A DNA stretch of 64,000 bases from Pusillimonas sp. T2 (GTDB taxonomy: Bacteria; Pseudomonadota; Gammaproteobacteria; Burkholderiales; Burkholderiaceae_B). Location of the stretch: positions 114,783-178,782 of the forward strand of contig NZ_NIQA01000002.1 of NCBI RefSeq assembly GCF_002236805.1, written 5' to 3'. The notes under the pieces are model-generated. The model had not been told where the DNA came from. It ran no database searches and saw only the letters and a program-made list of their open reading frames with translations. A program made the translations under genes and the position numbers. This document shows positions 61,668 to 64,000 of this stretch, piece after piece. Position 1 is the stretch's first letter. Each line of letters starts with the position of its first letter.

Positions 61668-62903
61668 TCACCTTGCCTTCAGCCAGGCGCACAGGCCATT
61701 GCCGGCCCACACCCCCTGGGCCAGGCAGGCCGTGAGCAAATAACCGCCGGTCGGCGCCTCCCAATCAAGCATCTCCCCGGCGACAAAAACGCCTGGCATG
61801 GCTTTCAGCATTAAGGCGTCGTCTACCGCATCAGCCGCAACACCACCGGCCGTGCTGATCGCCTCGGCCATCGGCCTGGGCGATAACAATTTGATGGGCA
61901 GCGCCTTGATAGCCTGCGCCAGTTGCATGGGGTCGGCCAACGACGTTTTGTCGAGCACTTCGTAAAGCAGGGCCGACTTGACCCCAGTGATCCCAACCCG
62001 ACTTTGCAGATGGCTGGATAACGACCTGGATCCGCGCGGACGTGCCAGCTCGTTGAACAATGCATCAATCGACCGGTCGGGCGCCAAATCTGCGTAAACC
62101 GTAATCGCACCTTCTTGCAAGATCACGTCACGCAATGGCGCCGAAAGGGCATAAATCAGATTGCCCTCGACGCCGGTTTCGGTCACCACGAACTCCCCAC
62201 GCCGGGTATGCGTTGTACCCAACGTGTCGGTAAAGGTAAGCGCCACGGCTTTAAGCTGCGCGCCGGCAAATTTGGCACGCAAATGCGGCGTCCAGCTCAC
62301 GTTGAACCCGCAATTGGCGCTTTGCAACGGGGCAATGTTTACACCCTTTTCTTGCAACAAGGGGACCCAGGCCGCGTCGGCGCCCAGTTGCGGCCAACTC
62401 GCGCCCCCAAGGGCCAACAGCGTTGCCCTGGCCTTCACACGCAGCTCACCCGAAGGCGTCGTAAAACAAAGGTCATCGTCCACCCATCCTTGCCATCGAT
62501 GCCGCAACTTGAACGTGACGCCCTTGTCGTGCAAGCGCTGCAACCAAGCCCGCATTAGCGGCGCAGCCTTCATCTGAACTGGAAACACTTTGCCGGAGGA
62601 GCCCTCAAAGGTCTCAATGCCCAGGCCTTGCGCCCAACGCCGAACATCTGTTGGCGTAAACGCGTCGAGCATAGGCTGGAGCCAAGGCTGCCGATCACCG
62701 TAACGTGAGCAAAACTGTTCGTACGCCTCGGCATGTGTGATGTTCAGCCCGCCCACTCCGGCCCGCAAAAACTTGCGCCCTAGCGATGGCTTGGCCTCGA
62801 ATACTGCTACCGACAAACCCGCAGCTGAAATAACTTCGGCCGCCATAAGCCCTGCCGGGCCGGCACCAATAATGGCAACATCAAATGAAAGCGGATCAGG
62901 CAT
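61668..62903 (-). CDS. TIGR03862/BaiN-like flavoprotein
   Basis: A 411-residue NAD(P)/FAD-dependent flavoprotein of the HI0933/BaiN family. FAD motif GAGPAGLMAAEVI is near residue 11, followed by KPSLGRKFLRAGVGGLNITH, which is the family signature, and GGVAADAVDDALMLKAMPGV, then GEMLDWEAPTGGYLL at the end. The ATG at 62903 is chosen. The frame is open to 63056, but the extra 51 residues overlap the terminator of the liv operon. The function is not defined. Confidence 0.88.
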   Translation of the reverse strand: MPDPLSFDVAIIGAGPAGLMAAEVISAAGLSVAVFEAKPSLGRKFLRAGVGGLNITHAEAYEQFCSRYGDRQPWLQPMLDAFTPTDVRRWAQGLGIETFEGSSGKVFPVQMKAAPLMRAWLQRLHDKGVTFKLRHRWQGWVDDDLCFTTPSGELRVKARATLLALGGASWPQLGADAAWVPLLQEKGVNIAPLQSANCGFNVSWTPHLRAKFAGAQLKAVALTFTDTLGTTHTRRGEFVVTETGVEGNLIYALSAPLRDVILQEGAITVYADLAPDRSIDALFNELARPRGSRSLSSHLQSRVGITGVKSALLYEVLDKTSLADPMQLAQAIKALPIKLLSPRPMAEAISTAGGVAADAVDDALMLKAMPGVFVAGEMLDWEAPTGGYLLTACLAQGVWAGNGLCAWLKAR

Positions 62904-63010
62904 AGACTGACTAAAAACAAAATGGGCAATGAATTGAGACGCACTGCGACGCACCTGCCGAACGCACAGATGACGGCAACGCGACCGCCCCGATAGTAAC
63001 GGTTTGGCAT

Positions 63011-63043
63011 GAAAAAAGCCGGAGCACCTTACGGCGCCCCGGC
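63011..63043 (-). terminator. Rho-independent terminator of the liv-type operon
   Basis: On the minus strand GCCGG and CCGGC arms with inner GC and CC/GG pairs form a stem with two symmetric mismatches and a short loop, followed by six T residues. It lies 22 bp after the livF stop codon, and the following gene begins 108 bp downstream. Confidence 0.8.
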
Positions 63044-63064
63044 TAAACACAGCCACCAGGAGGA

Positions 63065-63799
63065 TTAAACAGTCAGATAGGTACGGCGCACATTTTCGTT
63101 GGCAGCGAGCGCCTCGATAGTGTCTTGATAAACAATCTGGCCTTTTTCAAGCACATAGGCCCGGTCAGACACCAGTTCTGCAAAGTGCATATTTTGCTCG
63201 GACAGCAAAATACTGACCCCTTGCTTCTTAAGCTCAAGAATCATGTGCGCCATTTGCTCGACAATTACCGGCGCCACGCCTTCGGAAGGCTCGTCAAGCA
63301 ATACCAGAAACGGGTTACCCATCAGCGCCCGAGACACCGTCAACATTTGTTGCTCACCCCCGCTCATGCGGCCGCCCGGACGCTGCGGCATCTCACCCAG
63401 GTTAGGAAACAGTTTGAACAAACGCTCCGGCGTCCACTCGGGTGCGGCGACGCCATCGGGCCATGCACGCGGCGCCTGGCGGCCCACCGCGAGGTTCTCC
63501 ATGACCGTTAAATCGGTAAAGACGCGGCGGTCTTCGGGTACAAAGGCCAAGCCCATACGTGCTGCATGATAGGGTTCGGTACGAGAAATATCGCTGCCCA
63601 TAAACGAGATCTGGCCACGACGTTTTTCTAGCATGCCCATAATCGCTTTAAGGGTCGTAGATTTGCCCGCGCCATTACGCCCCATTAGCGCAACGACCTC
63701 ACCCCGCCTGACTTCAAGGTCGAGGTCATACAAAATTTGTGCGGCCCCATACCAGGCCACCAGCCCGCGTGCTTCAAGAAGAACTTCAGACTTACTCAT
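63065..63799 (-). CDS. livF: Branched-chain amino acid-type ABC transporter ATPase, LivF
   Basis: A 244-residue ATPase with Walker A GRNGAGKSTTLK, signature MSGGEQQMLTVSRALM, Walker B PFLVLLDEPSEG and the LivF ending (KGQIVYQDTIEAL). It overlaps livG by 4 bp. Members of this family also serve aromatic-acid importers. It may work with the binding protein at 58189. Confidence 0.93.
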   Translation of the reverse strand: MSKSEVLLEARGLVAWYGAAQILYDLDLEVRRGEVVALMGRNGAGKSTTLKAIMGMLEKRRGQISFMGSDISRTEPYHAARMGLAFVPEDRRVFTDLTVMENLAVGRQAPRAWPDGVAAPEWTPERLFKLFPNLGEMPQRPGGRMSGGEQQMLTVSRALMGNPFLVLLDEPSEGVAPVIVEQMAHMILELKKQGVSILLSEQNMHFAELVSDRAYVLEKGQIVYQDTIEALAANENVRRTYLTV

Positions 63800-64000
63800 G
63801 CCGGCTCCTGCGCTTGCACTTCTTTTTCAAAGGTTTTACCCGTCCCGAAATACACTTCTTGTACCTTGGGGTGGTCCCTGATCTCCAATGGTTTACCTTC
63901 GGCAATCAGCCGCCCGCGCGCCAAAACAATCATGCGATCGGCATACGCAAAGACAACGTCCATGCTGTGTTCGGTAAACAGCACGGCCATGCCACGCTCA
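63796..64000 (-). CDS. livG: Branched-chain amino acid-type ABC transporter ATPase, LivG (C-terminal part)
   Basis: The C-terminal 68 or so residues of a LivG-type ATPase, including the switch His in LFTEHSMDVVFAYADRMIVL. The gene starts beyond the right edge; the apparent start at 63990 is an internal Met. Its stop codon overlaps the livF start by 4 bp. Confidence 0.85.
   Translation of the reverse strand, partial: ERGMAVLFTEHSMDVVFAYADRMIVLARGRLIAEGKPLEIRDHPKVQEVYFGTGKTFEKEVQAQEPA

Noticed and set aside
1-64000. CRISPR array or prophage
   Set aside because: No spaced direct-repeat array, cas gene, or phage structural or integrase gene was seen. The only repeats are those listed.

Overview
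The window looks like a chromosomal segment of a betaproteobacterium of the order Burkholderiales, probably Alcaligenaceae (Bordetella, Achromobacter or Pusillimonas relatives). This is inferred from the dense mix of aromatic-acid catabolic genes, ABC and TRAP uptake systems, GntR and LysR regulators and the GC-rich codon use. No marker gene fixes the species.

Region 1 (1 to about 13,600) is a defence island beside a tRNA-Leu gene whose last 23 bases open the window. It holds a Fic protein, a type I restriction-modification operon (hsdM, hsdS, a PD-(D/E)XK nuclease, hsdR) and an AT-rich retron. The retron has its own promoter, a predicted msr-msd RNA with a perfect 28-bp stem, a nucleoside-deoxyribosyltransferase-like effector of the St85/Ec86 type and a reverse transcriptase. 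A decayed copy of the tRNA-Leu 3' half plus its terminator lies at 11,331-11,427. A third terminator copy lies at 13,556-13,593. Between these two is a relict of a second island with the same gene order: a Fic tail, an hsdM head with a nonsense codon fused to an hsdS piece, an intact second Fic gene and the first codons of an hsdR.

Region 2 (13.6-28.3 kb) is an aromatic-compound catabolic cluster, mostly on the minus strand. It encodes a ring-hydroxylating oxygenase (alpha and beta), an NTF2-like protein, a short-chain dehydrogenase, a dienelactone hydrolase, a TfdB-like flavin monooxygenase, an LhgO-like oxidase, an MBL-fold hydrolase, a complete NMT1/SsuABC-type ABC importer with a second orphan binding protein, two paralogous GntR/UTRA regulators and a divergent LysR regulator. 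Three near-identical sequence sites upstream of three of these genes suggest a shared operator. No ring-cleavage dioxygenase or oxygenase reductase is present.

Region 3 (28.3-42.1 kb) holds arfB, a Tat-exported amidohydrolase, a ytcA-mdtNOP-like efflux operon, a YaiI-family gene, a PQQ-type sugar dehydrogenase, and a small set with an enolase-superfamily enzyme, a serine hydrolase, an ACMSD-like amidohydrolase and a divergent GntR/FCD regulator, then an MscS-type channel.

Region 4 (42.3-51.5 kb) is a second catabolic cluster: polysaccharide deacetylase/allantoinase-like protein, alpha/beta hydrolase, TRAP transporter, isochorismatase-type amidase and aldehyde dehydrogenase, with a divergent XRE-cupin regulator and an asparaginase. 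The enzyme set suggests use of a nitrogen-containing or amide compound.

Region 5 (51.5-64 kb) has mtfA, a Fur-box-preceded TonB siderophore receptor with piuC and an FMN oxidase, a parvulin, a third oxidative operon (VanA-like oxygenase, Leu-type binding protein, 3-hydroxybenzoate 6-hydroxylase-like enzyme, divergent LysR), a BaiN-like flavoprotein, and the end of a liv-type ABC operon that runs off the right edge.
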